Below, piece after piece: positions 17,649 to 25,616 of a DNA stretch of 64,000 bases (position 1 is its first letter; each line of letters starts with the position of its first letter). Source of the DNA: Bacteroidia bacterium. GTDB taxonomy: Bacteria; Bacteroidota; Bacteroidia; JADZBD01. The translations under genes and the position numbers were made by a program. The stretch spans positions 144,638-208,637 of the forward strand of contig JADZBD010000015.1 of the NCBI GenBank assembly GCA_020852255.1. The letters are read 5' to 3'. The notes beneath the pieces are model-generated. The model saw nothing but the letters and a program-made list of their open reading frames with translations, had not been told where the DNA came from and did no database searches.

Positions 17649-18118
17649 CAGGAGAGGAGTTGAGTAATGGATTCCAGATGCGTTTGATCGGTAAGTGAAA
17701 AATCATTCAGGTGTTCAGAATCAATGTCCAGGACGGCAATGACCGATCCTTGCCTGAAGAGTGGTACTACGATTTCCGATCGTGATCGAGTGCTGCAGGC
17801 AATATGTCCGGGAAATTCTGTTACATCCGGAACAATAAGGGTATGCTGCTTTACCCATGCCGTACCGCAGACCCCTTTTCCCATTTGTATCCTTGTGCAA
17901 GCCACAGGACCCTGAAACGGACCCAGAACCAATTCATTGCCCCGCACCAGGTAAAATCCTACCCATAAAAACCCGAATGTTTCCTTCAGGGCTGCACACA
18001 GGTTCCCCATATTTGCCACAGGGTCATTCTCACCCGCCAGTAAAGACTTGAGCTGAGGAAGGAGATTGTTATATTTTTCTTCCCTGGTATTTCCCTCCAC
18101 AGCGATCTGCTCTGCCAT
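17648..18118 (-). CDS. msrC: Free methionine-(R)-sulfoxide reductase (GAF domain)
   Basis: 156 residues from ATG 18118; longer starts at ATG 18133 and TTG 18148 exist, but MAEQIAVEGN gives the family-like start. It is a single GAF domain with the fRMsr active-site pattern: GPFQGPVACTRI (Cys74), GKGVCGTAW (Cys84) and GHIACSTRSRSEIVVPL (Cys108). The 10- and 24-residue spacings equal those of E. coli Cys84/94/118. The enzyme reduces free L-methionine-(R)-sulfoxide in the cytoplasm with thioredoxin. It lies between comF and the Ig-like lipoprotein gene on the minus strand, 26 bases after comF. Confidence 0.9.
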   Translation of the reverse strand: MAEQIAVEGNTREEKYNNLLPQLKSLLAGENDPVANMGNLCAALKETFGFLWVGFYLVRGNELVLGPFQGPVACTRIQMGKGVCGTAWVKQHTLIVPDVTEFPGHIACSTRSRSEIVVPLFRQGSVIAVLDIDSEHLNDFSLTDQTHLESITQLLS

Positions 18119-18144
18119 TAGTACAAAGATCATTAAAAAAATGA

Positions 18145-18837
18145 TCAATGCAGTGTTCCGGCCATTGCCGCAACACTCACCCTGCTGCCGCGTAATTGCA
18201 GCAGCGCGCGTGCGCAGGCTTCCAGGGTGGCTCCCGTGGTGATCACATCATCCACCAGCAGCACATGACAACCTTCTTGCGCTCCTTTACCAAGCGTAAA
18301 TTTTCCTTCGGTATTTTCCCAGCGGTGAAATCTCGATTTTCTGGTTTGCGTATTGGTGCGCTCTTTCCTGAGCAGCCAGTCGGTGTGCAAGGGCTTACCC
18401 ATTGCTTCGGAGAGCCCGCTTCCAAAAACCTCACTTTGATTGAATCCCCTGGAGCGTAACCGTGCCGGATGCAGCGGCACCGGAATAATCACATCCGCTG
18501 AACGGAACTGTTCTGACTGCAGCAGCTCTCGTCCGTAGCGCCGTCCCAGAAACCTGCCAATTTCCTTTTCTCCCTTATACTTCAGGCGGTGAATCATATT
18601 CTGCACCCGTGAACCCTTCCGGTACCGGTAATACACTGCGGCGGCATTCAGATCCACCCTTCCCATAAACATGCGCTCCACGGGATTATCGGGAAGAAGA
18701 TGAAAACCTGTGCCGGGAAGAGTCCTCAGGCAAATCGTGCAAAGACACTCTTCAAAATGATACAGCGCCCGGTTACAGGCCGGACAAACGTTCGGAAAAA
18801 CCAGGTGCAACACATCCGACCACATTGTTGAAATCAT
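18145..18837 (-). CDS. ComF family phosphoribosyltransferase-like protein
   Basis: About 230 residues from ATG 18837; a TTG at 18864 is possible, because a near-consensus CAATTTTG box lies at 18876-18883. The N-terminus bears a four-cysteine zinc finger (CPACNRALYHFEECLCTIC). The PRTase part has VIIPVPLHPARLRSRGFNQSE near 115 and the PRPP-binding loop VLLVDDVITTGATLEAC near 190-206. ComF proteins act with DNA-uptake and repair machinery in competent bacteria; direct catalysis has not been shown for most. First gene of the comF-msrC-lipoprotein run. Confidence 0.87.
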   Translation of the reverse strand: MISTMWSDVLHLVFPNVCPACNRALYHFEECLCTICLRTLPGTGFHLLPDNPVERMFMGRVDLNAAAVYYRYRKGSRVQNMIHRLKYKGEKEIGRFLGRRYGRELLQSEQFRSADVIIPVPLHPARLRSRGFNQSEVFGSGLSEAMGKPLHTDWLLRKERTNTQTRKSRFHRWENTEGKFTLGKGAQEGCHVLLVDDVITTGATLEACARALLQLRGSRVSVAAMAGTLH

Positions 18838-18885
18838 GCTGTTGATAACTTGAAGGCGACTCAAAAAGCCCTCCTCAAAATTGCC

Positions 18886-18893
18886 TAACTTTG
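18886..18893 (+). promoter_or_regulatory. Putative -7 box for the coiled-coil membrane protein gene
   Basis: TAACTTTG, exact TAnnTTTG, 38 bases before ATG 18932. No -33 TTG is found at the usual distance. Confidence 0.4.
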
Positions 18894-18931
18894 TAAGTCA
18901 TTGTACGTTCTGAATCAGTACCTCTACAGGC

Positions 18932-19852
18932 ATGGAAGAGCAAGCAGAAAAAAAAGAAAAAAGTAATCGTATCTATTTGATTATCATCATTATAGAGACT
19001 ATCCTTATTGGTCTTTTGGGGTGGTTATTCTTCAGTCAGAAGACGAGAGTAGAAACAGTGGAAAAGGAGAAGCTCGTATTCGTTGAGAAATCGCAGAGTT
19101 TGCAGGATGAGCTTACCGCCTTGAAAACAGAATACGAAAATCTGGAGATCAGCGACAAGAAACTGAAACGGGACTACGACGCCAAAATGAAAATGATTGA
19201 TTCGCTGATGGTTCTGGCGAAGAAACACGATGGCGATGCTTACCAGATCTACCAGCTGAAGAAAGAGACGGAAACCCTGCGCCGCATCATGAAACATTTT
19301 GTGGTGCAGATTGACTCATTGGGAAGACTGAATAAGGAGATTGTAGCACAAAAAGAGAAAGTGATCACGGAATTGTCGGAGGAGAAATTCAAGACCAAGG
19401 AACTCACGAAGGAGAAAGAGGATCTTCAGAATACGGTTAACATGGGATCCGTGCTCAAAGCAAACGGCATTAAAGTTTCAGGGATCAAAACAAAATCGGG
19501 CGGTAAGAAGGAGGTGGAGACCAAGAGTGCCAAAAGGGTAGAAAAAATCAAGATCACGTTCACGCTGGGAGAGAACCGGATCGCGAAGAGCGGTGACAAG
19601 ACGGTCTTCATCCGCATTGTAACGCCCGACGGTAAGGAGATGGCAAAGTCGCTGGACGAGAGCAACACCTTTAGTTTTAACGGCTCCAAGGGTTATTATG
19701 CTACTAAAACCATGGTGAATTATAAAAATTCGGACACGCCGGTGACTGTTTATACAGCCAAGTCGGATATTAAATTTCTTCCCGGAAAGTACCTCATCGA
19801 AATTGCCTCAGATGGTGTGGTGATCGGGCAAACACAGCTCATCCTGGAATAG
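18932..19852 (+). CDS. Membrane-anchored coiled-coil protein, unknown function
   Basis: 306 residues. A short charged cytoplasmic start (MEEQAEKKEKSNR) precedes one transmembrane helix (IYLIIIIIETILIGLLGWLFF, about 14-34). Residues ~40-170 form a long charged coiled coil (heptad-like LQDELTALKTEYENLE ... KELTKEKEDLQN). The C-terminal ~110 residues form a beta-rich domain (KIKITFTLGENRIAKSGDKTVFIRIVTPDG ... LPGKYLIEIASDG). The topology puts the coiled coil and beta domain in the periplasm. I recognise the general layout from Bacteroidota but no named family; an envelope-spacing or division role would be guesswork. Confidence 0.7.
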   Translation: MEEQAEKKEKSNRIYLIIIIIETILIGLLGWLFFSQKTRVETVEKEKLVFVEKSQSLQDELTALKTEYENLEISDKKLKRDYDAKMKMIDSLMVLAKKHDGDAYQIYQLKKETETLRRIMKHFVVQIDSLGRLNKEIVAQKEKVITELSEEKFKTKELTKEKEDLQNTVNMGSVLKANGIKVSGIKTKSGGKKEVETKSAKRVEKIKITFTLGENRIAKSGDKTVFIRIVTPDGKEMAKSLDESNTFSFNGSKGYYATKTMVNYKNSDTPVTVYTAKSDIKFLPGKYLIEIASDGVVIGQTQLILE

Positions 19853-19881
19853 GGAGGAATTGAAAGCAGAAACAGAGTGGA

Positions 19882-21498
19882 TTACTGGAAAATGATTCGA
19901 CCGGACGCAACCGGTTTTCCATCCTGAACAAGCCGGTAAAGAAAAATTCCCGATGGCAAATCACCCCTTTGAATCAGCAGGCTGTTCTCATTTAACCCGG
20001 GCAGATGCAATAATTTTCTCCCGGTAAGGTCGTACAGTTCCAGCGCCGCATTCTGCACCCTGAAAGGTTCGCTCACATCAAGAATGAACCATTCTCCCGC
20101 CGGGTTAGGATACACCTGATGCGTAACCGATGAGAACAAACCGTTGTCGTCTACGGAATAATTCCAGCAGTATCCCGGCCAGTTATTGTCTAACCACTCC
20201 GAGCGTGCGCGAAACCACCATTTGAGATAATCAATTTCGTCCTGCCATGTTTGTCCTATGAAATAATTCCAGTTAACATAAACGCCGAGAATTGGCCATT
20301 GCTGAAAATTCCGGGTCTGGGATTCCTGCAGTTTCACTTTCATAGAATCAATTCTCGCGTTCACCGAATCGTCGTTCAAAACGGTATTGCGAAGAAACAT
20401 CCACCGGCATTTGAGCAGATGAGTAAATGCTGTATCGGTGAGAAACTTATTCCACCAGAAGGGGACCGCGCTGCTAAAGCTGCTTCCGCAAAGGGAGTTG
20501 AAATTCATTTGGTATCCCGTAGTATCATATGCATCACAATAATCCGCATTGCCGTAGGATAAATTAAAATCCCACATAGGGCCGGCCACCAGCCAGCCAC
20601 CTTTACTGTCTTTTTGTTTCCAGAGAAAAGAACTGGAACGGTATCCGTCTACCGTTCTTCCCAGCTCCTGCATGATCATGAAATCAATAAATGAATTCAC
20701 ATAAATAACGGAGGGGTACCCGGTGGTGAGATTCTTCCAGTTGGGGCCTGCCATAATATTTTCAAATCCAATAATTTCATTTCTGATATAGTTGTATTGC
20801 ACGGGAAGTAATTCACTGTACTCGGGATCATGGCAGAGGAATTTCACTTTGGTACTGTATGGCGACTGGAAATAGGTATTGCTGCTTCCCGTGAGTTTAT
20901 CCACTTTCATGATGTATCCCCCTGTAAGGTCGTCGCCGGCCGTGTCCAGCGGGGTAATCTTTGGGCAATCCACCCTGTTTTTATCTCGTTTAATGCGCTC
21001 CATGAAAGAGTACACCCCTTTGTATTGGTTATTGATCACCAGCTCGCACCATACATACCTCGAATCCCAATACCCCATCTTCCGGAACAGATCGTAGGTG
21101 ATCTCATTGCGCATGAGCGTTTTATCCGGGTACGCACCATAGAGGATCCAGTCGTTTTCCTTTGGCATTCCCAGAATGGAGGTATCCTGGTTATTTCCGA
21201 GTGCGTCCTGTGTTTCCAGGCCATATGATTTCTTGGGATATTGCTGGGAAGTGGAGCCCCTGATCTCGATGGATATTTTTCCGGCGTAGTGATTAAAGGG
21301 ATCCGTCATGTAATTCCGGTTCCCGGGTCCGTTATAGATAATACCCATATCGGCCACAATTCGAACGGTATCCTGGATTGTCTGGTTATTGGTGTTGATC
21401 ACCACAATCGGCAGATCGCTGCTGGTGAAGTTCACCTGAGAAAAAAGGGAAGTGGTCAGCAGCAGGACCATAAGACCGGTGAAGGTGCGGAAATGCAT
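19882..21498 (-). CDS. CotH-kinase-type secreted protein with T9SS type A sorting domain
   Basis: 538 residues. Signal peptide MHFRTFTGLMVLLLTTSLFSQ. The CotH domain (about 65-350) shows IEIRGSTSQQYPKKSYGLE, DWILYGAYPDKTLMRNEI, the active-site-like YKGVYSFMERIKRDKNRV, and GPMWDFNLSYGNAD. CotH proteins are atypical secretory-pathway kinases, in spores and elsewhere. The C-terminal ~75 residues (YPNPAGEWFILDV ... LYDLTGRKLLHL ... LPSGIFLYRL) are a type A T9SS sorting domain, so the protein should reach the cell surface. The start at 21498 is supported by a full promoter placed just upstream. Confidence 0.86.
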   Translation of the reverse strand: MHFRTFTGLMVLLLTTSLFSQVNFTSSDLPIVVINTNNQTIQDTVRIVADMGIIYNGPGNRNYMTDPFNHYAGKISIEIRGSTSQQYPKKSYGLETQDALGNNQDTSILGMPKENDWILYGAYPDKTLMRNEITYDLFRKMGYWDSRYVWCELVINNQYKGVYSFMERIKRDKNRVDCPKITPLDTAGDDLTGGYIMKVDKLTGSSNTYFQSPYSTKVKFLCHDPEYSELLPVQYNYIRNEIIGFENIMAGPNWKNLTTGYPSVIYVNSFIDFMIMQELGRTVDGYRSSSFLWKQKDSKGGWLVAGPMWDFNLSYGNADYCDAYDTTGYQMNFNSLCGSSFSSAVPFWWNKFLTDTAFTHLLKCRWMFLRNTVLNDDSVNARIDSMKVKLQESQTRNFQQWPILGVYVNWNYFIGQTWQDEIDYLKWWFRARSEWLDNNWPGYCWNYSVDDNGLFSSVTHQVYPNPAGEWFILDVSEPFRVQNAALELYDLTGRKLLHLPGLNENSLLIQRGDLPSGIFLYRLVQDGKPVASGRIIFQ

Positions 21499-21502
21499 TT
21501 AA

Positions 21503-21532
21503 CAAATGTACCGGAAATTAGAGGGAAATCAA
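21503..21532 (-). promoter_or_regulatory. Consensus promoter of the CotH-type gene
   Basis: Minus strand TTG (21532-21530), 19-base spacer, TACATTTG (21510-21503), then only four bases before ATG 21498. One of the best promoter matches in the window. Confidence 0.65.
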
Positions 21533-21555
21533 AGCTCCGAAACAGTCCTATTCAA

Positions 21556-21563
21556 TACCTTTG
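21556..21563 (+). promoter_or_regulatory. -7 promoter box of the truncated TPR receptor gene
   Basis: TACCTTTG, exact TAnnTTTG, nine bases before ATG 21573. It covers the TTG at 21561 that would otherwise extend the frame. Confidence 0.5.
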
Positions 21564-21572
21564 AGCCAGTCA

Positions 21573-22847
21573 ATGACGGTCCGGATCCTTTTGTTCACCC
21601 TGATGTTGGCCTTAGGCGCAAAGGCTGGCGAAAATGCCGACTCCATCCGGCTGTTCGGCACTCTCCTGCAAGGGGAGGGACTGGCCTTTTCCAAACCCGA
21701 TAGTGCCCTCCTTTACCTGGAGCAGTGCCTGGCAGACTTGAACCGGTTGGAAGAAGACAGAGGCGAACGGCCAAACTGGGCGACCGTTCTTCGAACCTCA
21801 CTTTACAACGATCTCGGTTTCATCATTCAGCGCAAAGGAAACTGGAATGATGCAATTCGCATGTACCAGGCTGCCCTTGATCTCCAGGGCGACAATGGCA
21901 ACCCTGCTAATATTGCCCCTTTACAGTCGAATCTGGCCAACCTCTACCTGCAGGCGGGCAACTACAAGCTTGCGCGGAAACACGCGGAGGAAGCCCTCAG
22001 GACTTTCCGGTCTGAAAAAGACCTTGCCGGCATGATGAATTGCACCAACCTATTGGGCGAGATCGAAAAGAAACGGGGAAATTATCCCGCGGCGGAGAGT
22101 TATTTCAGGATGAGTATTGAGATGGGAAAAGGCATAGAAATCGTTCGCACCAACCTCCTTCGTTCCTACGAACTCCTGGGGATATCGAAATTCGAACAGC
22201 AAAAATACCGCGAAGCGGAAGAGATTTTCCATCTTGGTATTGCCGTCGGTTCCACCGGAAATGTTAAGATCAGCTTGTTCAATATCTACTATTACCTTGC
22301 GCAGGTTGCCTTGTTCAGGAGCAAGCTCTCTGATGCCGCCCACTACGCCGACTCCGCGTACTATTTCAGTATGAACAACAATTATCCGGCGGAACAGATC
22401 AAAAGCACAGCCCTCCTGTCCGACATCCGTTACCGTTTGAACGATTTCAGATCCGCCGCCGACCTGCTTCGCCTGAGCAATTCCTTGCGTGAAAAGTTCA
22501 ATAACGAAAAGATGGCGAATGAGATCAACCTTCTTGAATCGGAAAAAAAAGAGATGCGCTTTGAAATGAACCGGATGAAGGATGAAGAAAAGATCCGGAA
22601 CCAGAGGAACACCATCATGGCCGGCATCATGTTCCTGGTCCTCTTCATAGTGCTTTTACTACTCACCTACCGGAATTATCTGAATAAAAAACGAAGCCAC
22701 GCAGAGATCGCATTGAAAAACAGAATCATTGAAGAGAAACAGCGGGATATCATTGCTTCCATTCACTATGCGAAGCGTATTCAGAACGGCTTGCTTCCAA
22801 CGGACAAGTATATTGCTAAGAAACTAAACGATCTGAACAAGGCTTAA
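21573..22847 (+). CDS. TPR membrane protein resembling a SpoIIE-type receptor without its phosphatase domain
   Basis: 424 residues from ATG 21573. Signal peptide (to about AKAGENAD), then about six to seven TPR units to ~residue 325 (for example NDLGFIIQRKGNWNDAIRMY, QSNLANLYLQAGNYKLARKH), one transmembrane helix (IMAGIMFLVLFIVLLLLTY, about 347-365), and a cytoplasmic linker IIEEKQRDIIASIHYAKRIQNGLLPTDKYI. That linker is the segment which, in the three phosphatase receptors of this window, leads straight into the SpoIIE/PP2C domain (compare IKYAKRIQEAILP). Here the protein stops 17 residues later, and the convergent truB gene begins immediately, with no phosphatase remnant. It is either a real short signalling protein or a truncated paralogue. 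Confidence 0.8.
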   Translation: MTVRILLFTLMLALGAKAGENADSIRLFGTLLQGEGLAFSKPDSALLYLEQCLADLNRLEEDRGERPNWATVLRTSLYNDLGFIIQRKGNWNDAIRMYQAALDLQGDNGNPANIAPLQSNLANLYLQAGNYKLARKHAEEALRTFRSEKDLAGMMNCTNLLGEIEKKRGNYPAAESYFRMSIEMGKGIEIVRTNLLRSYELLGISKFEQQKYREAEEIFHLGIAVGSTGNVKISLFNIYYYLAQVALFRSKLSDAAHYADSAYYFSMNNNYPAEQIKSTALLSDIRYRLNDFRSAADLLRLSNSLREKFNNEKMANEINLLESEKKEMRFEMNRMKDEEKIRNQRNTIMAGIMFLVLFIVLLLLTYRNYLNKKRSHAEIALKNRIIEEKQRDIIASIHYAKRIQNGLLPTDKYIAKKLNDLNKA

Positions 22848-23548
22848 AGCGGAAGCCCTTTCTTATCGAAACGCGGAGGAAACAGCGTGAGAACTTGCTC
22901 AAGTGTAAGCGCACGCGAGAGCGTATGCTCACCGATCCTTGTACGCACAAGGGAATGCAAATAGGCTCCTGATCCGCAGGCGAGGCCGAAATCCCTTGCG
23001 AGAGAACGGATATATGTTCCCTTTGAACAGGAGATCCGGAACCTGATCAGCGGTCCCTCTTTCGAGAGAATTTGAAATTCATTGACGGTGATCTCCGCCT
23101 TTTTCAACTCAACGGGTTTACCTGCACGTGCCAACTGGTACGCGCGCTTCCCTCCTATCCGCTTCGCGGAATGAGCCGGTGGCTCCTGCAGCAAAGTTCC
23201 TGTTAATGAAGCCGCGGCTTTTTGCATCAACGCTTCATCAATATGATCCGTAGGATACAGCCGGTCTGTTTCTGTTTCAAGATCCAGACTGGGTGTGGTG
23301 GCACCGATAAAAAATTCACCCTCGTACTCCTTTTGTTGTGCCTGATACTTTTCAATATTCCTGGTTTCCATGCCCGTACACAGGATCAGTAAGCCGGTGG
23401 CCAGAGGATCAAGCGTTCCGGCATGTCCGATCTTCACCTTCTTCCCATAATGATATAACATGGACCACCGGAGTTTCCCCACCACATCGAAGCTGGTCCA
23501 TTTCCTGGGTTTATTGATGAGAAGTACTCCTCCGGCCGAATAATCCAT
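22844..23548 (-). CDS. truB: tRNA pseudouridine(55) synthase
   Basis: 234 residues. It isomerises U55 in the T-loop of tRNAs. The catalytic motif HAGTLDPLATG holds Asp47, equivalent to Asp48 of E. coli TruB. Also present are GVLLINKPRKWTSFDVV at the start, QEPPAHSAKRIGGKRAYQLARAG, and RISCSKGTYIRSLARDFG. The C-terminal PUA extension of some relatives is absent, as is common in Bacteroidota. It follows uppP by two bases as the last gene of ftsX-DUF3098-uppP-truB, and overlaps the convergent TPR gene by four bases. Confidence 0.92.
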   Translation of the reverse strand: MDYSAGGVLLINKPRKWTSFDVVGKLRWSMLYHYGKKVKIGHAGTLDPLATGLLILCTGMETRNIEKYQAQQKEYEGEFFIGATTPSLDLETETDRLYPTDHIDEALMQKAAASLTGTLLQEPPAHSAKRIGGKRAYQLARAGKPVELKKAEITVNEFQILSKEGPLIRFRISCSKGTYIRSLARDFGLACGSGAYLHSLVRTRIGEHTLSRALTLEQVLTLFPPRFDKKGLPL

Positions 23549-23550
23549 AC

Positions 23551-24348
23551 TCAGTCAATAATGCGAAGATCGTATCCCGCGTAGATCAGTATCAGTATCA
23601 GTCCGCCGATCAGGATCCTGTAGTATCCGAAAATCCTGAATCCATTTGAATTCAGTAGCGCAATAAATCCCTTGATAGCTAGCACCGCTACTGCGAATGC
23701 GACCAGGTTACCCACCGTAAACAGCTGGATGTGCTTCGCTGTAAACTCTCCCCCGGCCACGATATAGTCCAGCAGAGATTTGGAAGAAGCGGCCAGCATG
23801 GTGGGTACGGCAAGAAAAAAAGAAAATTCTGCCGCTGTTTTGCGCGAGAGCTTCTGTGTGAGCCCTCCGATAATGGTAGCGGCGCTCCTCGACACTCCGG
23901 GGATCATTGCGATTACCTGAAAGCAGCCGATGATGAGCGCCTGCCGGTAGGTCACTTCCTGCTCCGCTGCTTCTTCCTTACCGGGGAAGAGTTTATCAAT
24001 AAACAAAAACACCACCCCGCCCGCCAGCAATGCGAAAGCCACCACCTGAACATTTTCCAGCAAAAGTTCAATGTGGTCTTTAAAAAGGAGTCCGGCAATA
24101 CCGGCGGGAATGAAGCCCACCGCCAGTTTAAAATAGAAATCCAGGGACTTAAAAAACCGTTTGTAGTATAATACAACCACTGACAAAATAGCGCCGAACT
24201 GAATAGCCACCGTAAACAGTTTGACAAAATCGTCGGAGGCAATCCCCATGGCGGAGGATCCGATGATCATGTGGCCGGTAGAAGAAACAGGAAGGAATTC
24301 GGTTATACCTTCAATAATGGCAAGGATGATCGCTTCAAAGAGGTTCAC
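23551..24348 (-). CDS. uppP: Undecaprenyl-diphosphatase
   Basis: 265 residues, about eight hydrophobic segments, an inner-membrane enzyme that removes a phosphate from undecaprenyl diphosphate to recycle the lipid carrier for peptidoglycan and O-antigen synthesis. Both signature motifs are visible: [15 protein letters not shown] (residues 13-27, Glu17 and the SSTGH block) and [14 protein letters not shown] near 150-163 with the essential Arg. Its ATG overlaps the stop of DUF3098 by four bases. Its presence next to ftsX fits an envelope-biogenesis operon, and its product would serve the glycan genes at 10.8-15.2 kb. Confidence 0.93.
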   Translation of the reverse strand: MNLFEAIILAIIEGITEFLPVSSTGHMIIGSSAMGIASDDFVKLFTVAIQFGAILSVVVLYYKRFFKSLDFYFKLAVGFIPAGIAGLLFKDHIELLLENVQVVAFALLAGGVVFLFIDKLFPGKEEAAEQEVTYRQALIIGCFQVIAMIPGVSRSAATIIGGLTQKLSRKTAAEFSFFLAVPTMLAASSKSLLDYIVAGGEFTAKHIQLFTVGNLVAFAVAVLAIKGFIALLNSNGFRIFGYYRILIGGLILILIYAGYDLRIID

Positions 24349-24581
24349 TCCTTCGGCTTCTTCATGATTGCGAACAGCACCACACCGAATCCGGCAAGAA
24401 TGGTAATGGGAGCTACGGTAAGCCTCCGGGTGGAAAATATTTCCTCGCTGAATACATTGGGGTCATCGGAGCCTCCTCCCATCATCAGGATCATTCCCAC
24501 TGCAATGAGAGCTACTCCGATAATGGTGTAGAGGTAATTTTCCTTTCCGAAAGCAAAACCAGGTTTGCGAGGTGCGTTCAT
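24345..24581 (-). CDS. DUF3098 small membrane protein
   Basis: 78 residues with two hydrophobic helices ([20 protein letters not shown], and [19 protein letters not shown]) joined by [17 protein letters not shown]. This fits DUF3098, a Bacteroidota family almost always placed between ftsX and uppP, as here (nine bases after ftsX, overlapping uppP). Function unknown; the constant neighbourhood suggests a part in division or envelope synthesis. Confidence 0.85.
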   Translation of the reverse strand: MNAPRKPGFAFGKENYLYTIIGVALIAVGMILMMGGGSDDPNVFSEEIFSTRRLTVAPITILAGFGVVLFAIMKKPKE

Positions 24582-24590
24582 ATGATTCTT

Positions 24591-25463
24591 TTAACGGTAG
24601 AGGTCAACAGTTTTAGTTCCCAGGTATTTCCGCACAGCGAAAAACGTTGAGGCCAAAGATATGATAATTCCAGCGAGCAGCATCAGAACAAACAGCCCGG
24701 TAAAGAGGGTTGGATCCAGCACCTGCAGCAGCTCATTTACAAACTGTTCCTTCACCACGTAGACGGCACCCACCAGCATTCCCATGGCAAGAATGGAACC
24801 CAGAAGTCCCTGCAGAAAACCCGTCCGGATAAAAGGCCGGGTGATGAATCCGTGCGTGGCTCCCACCAGCTGCATAGTACGGATAAGGAAACGCTTGGAA
24901 TAAATTGCCAGGCGGATCGTATTGTGAATAAGGGCTATGGAGATCAGTGCCAGGATGGCTGTTACCGCAAGAAAGAGAATGGTAAGGTTGCCGATGTTTT
25001 CGTTCATCCGCTGCAAGAGATTATCCTGGTAAAGAAATTCGGATACCACCGGTTCACGGAGTACCTCCGCACGTATCCATTCCACGCTGTCTTTGTTGGC
25101 ATAATCCGCCTTAAGACGGATATCCAGGGAAGCCGGCAATACATTCTGCTGAAGCAAAGGCATAAAATCCTCCCCGAGCTCCTTTTTATATATCTCCAGG
25201 GCCTCTTCTTTTGAGATGTACTCGGTATTCCTGATATAAGGGCTGGCCTCCAGTGATTTCTGGAAACGGAGGATATCTGCCTCGCGGGCATCGTCCTTGA
25301 GATAAATATTATACGTAATATTTTCTTTAAAATTATCCGACACGCTGCGTGCGCAGAGGATCATAAATCCAAGGAATCCTAATACAAACACTACCAGTGA
25401 GAGACTGATGACCGTGGTTACGGAACTCGACGGAAGCCTGCTGCCTGCTGCGGAATCACTCAT
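24591..25463 (-). CDS. ftsX: Cell division protein FtsX-like permease
   Basis: About 290 residues from ATG 25463. The ATG at 25481 is rejected because a TATTTTTG promoter box (25475-25468) overlaps that extension. Four transmembrane helices: one near residues 18-40 (VISLSLVVFVLGFLGFMIL) and three in the C-terminal half (LTILFLAVTAILALISIALI, GLLGSILAMGMLVGAVYVV, LFVLMLLAGIIISLASTFF), with a periplasmic domain between the first two. VGATHGFITRPFIRTGFLQGLLGS is the conserved FtsX loop. With FtsE it controls peptidoglycan hydrolases at the division site; ftsE is not adjacent. First gene of its operon. Confidence 0.9.
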   Translation of the reverse strand: MSDSAAGSRLPSSSVTTVISLSLVVFVLGFLGFMILCARSVSDNFKENITYNIYLKDDAREADILRFQKSLEASPYIRNTEYISKEEALEIYKKELGEDFMPLLQQNVLPASLDIRLKADYANKDSVEWIRAEVLREPVVSEFLYQDNLLQRMNENIGNLTILFLAVTAILALISIALIHNTIRLAIYSKRFLIRTMQLVGATHGFITRPFIRTGFLQGLLGSILAMGMLVGAVYVVKEQFVNELLQVLDPTLFTGLFVLMLLAGIIISLASTFFAVRKYLGTKTVDLYR

Positions 25464-25467
25464 GGTA

Positions 25468-25475
25468 CAAAAATA
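25468..25475 (-). promoter_or_regulatory. -7 promoter box of the ftsX operon
   Basis: Minus-strand TATTTTTG, exact TAnnTTTG, four bases before ATG 25463. It fixes the ftsX start and implies an almost leaderless mRNA. Confidence 0.5.
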
Positions 25476-25616
25476 ATGCATTCGCAGTGCCCCCGCTCCT
25501 ATATTGGTCCGGCGGCGGCATCAATCTATGAACGGCAGGGTGTTGAAAAGGATCACTGACCTGCTGGAGACCCTGCTGAATGGGAAGGGAAATATTGTAA
25601 ATTCGCTCTCCTTACT

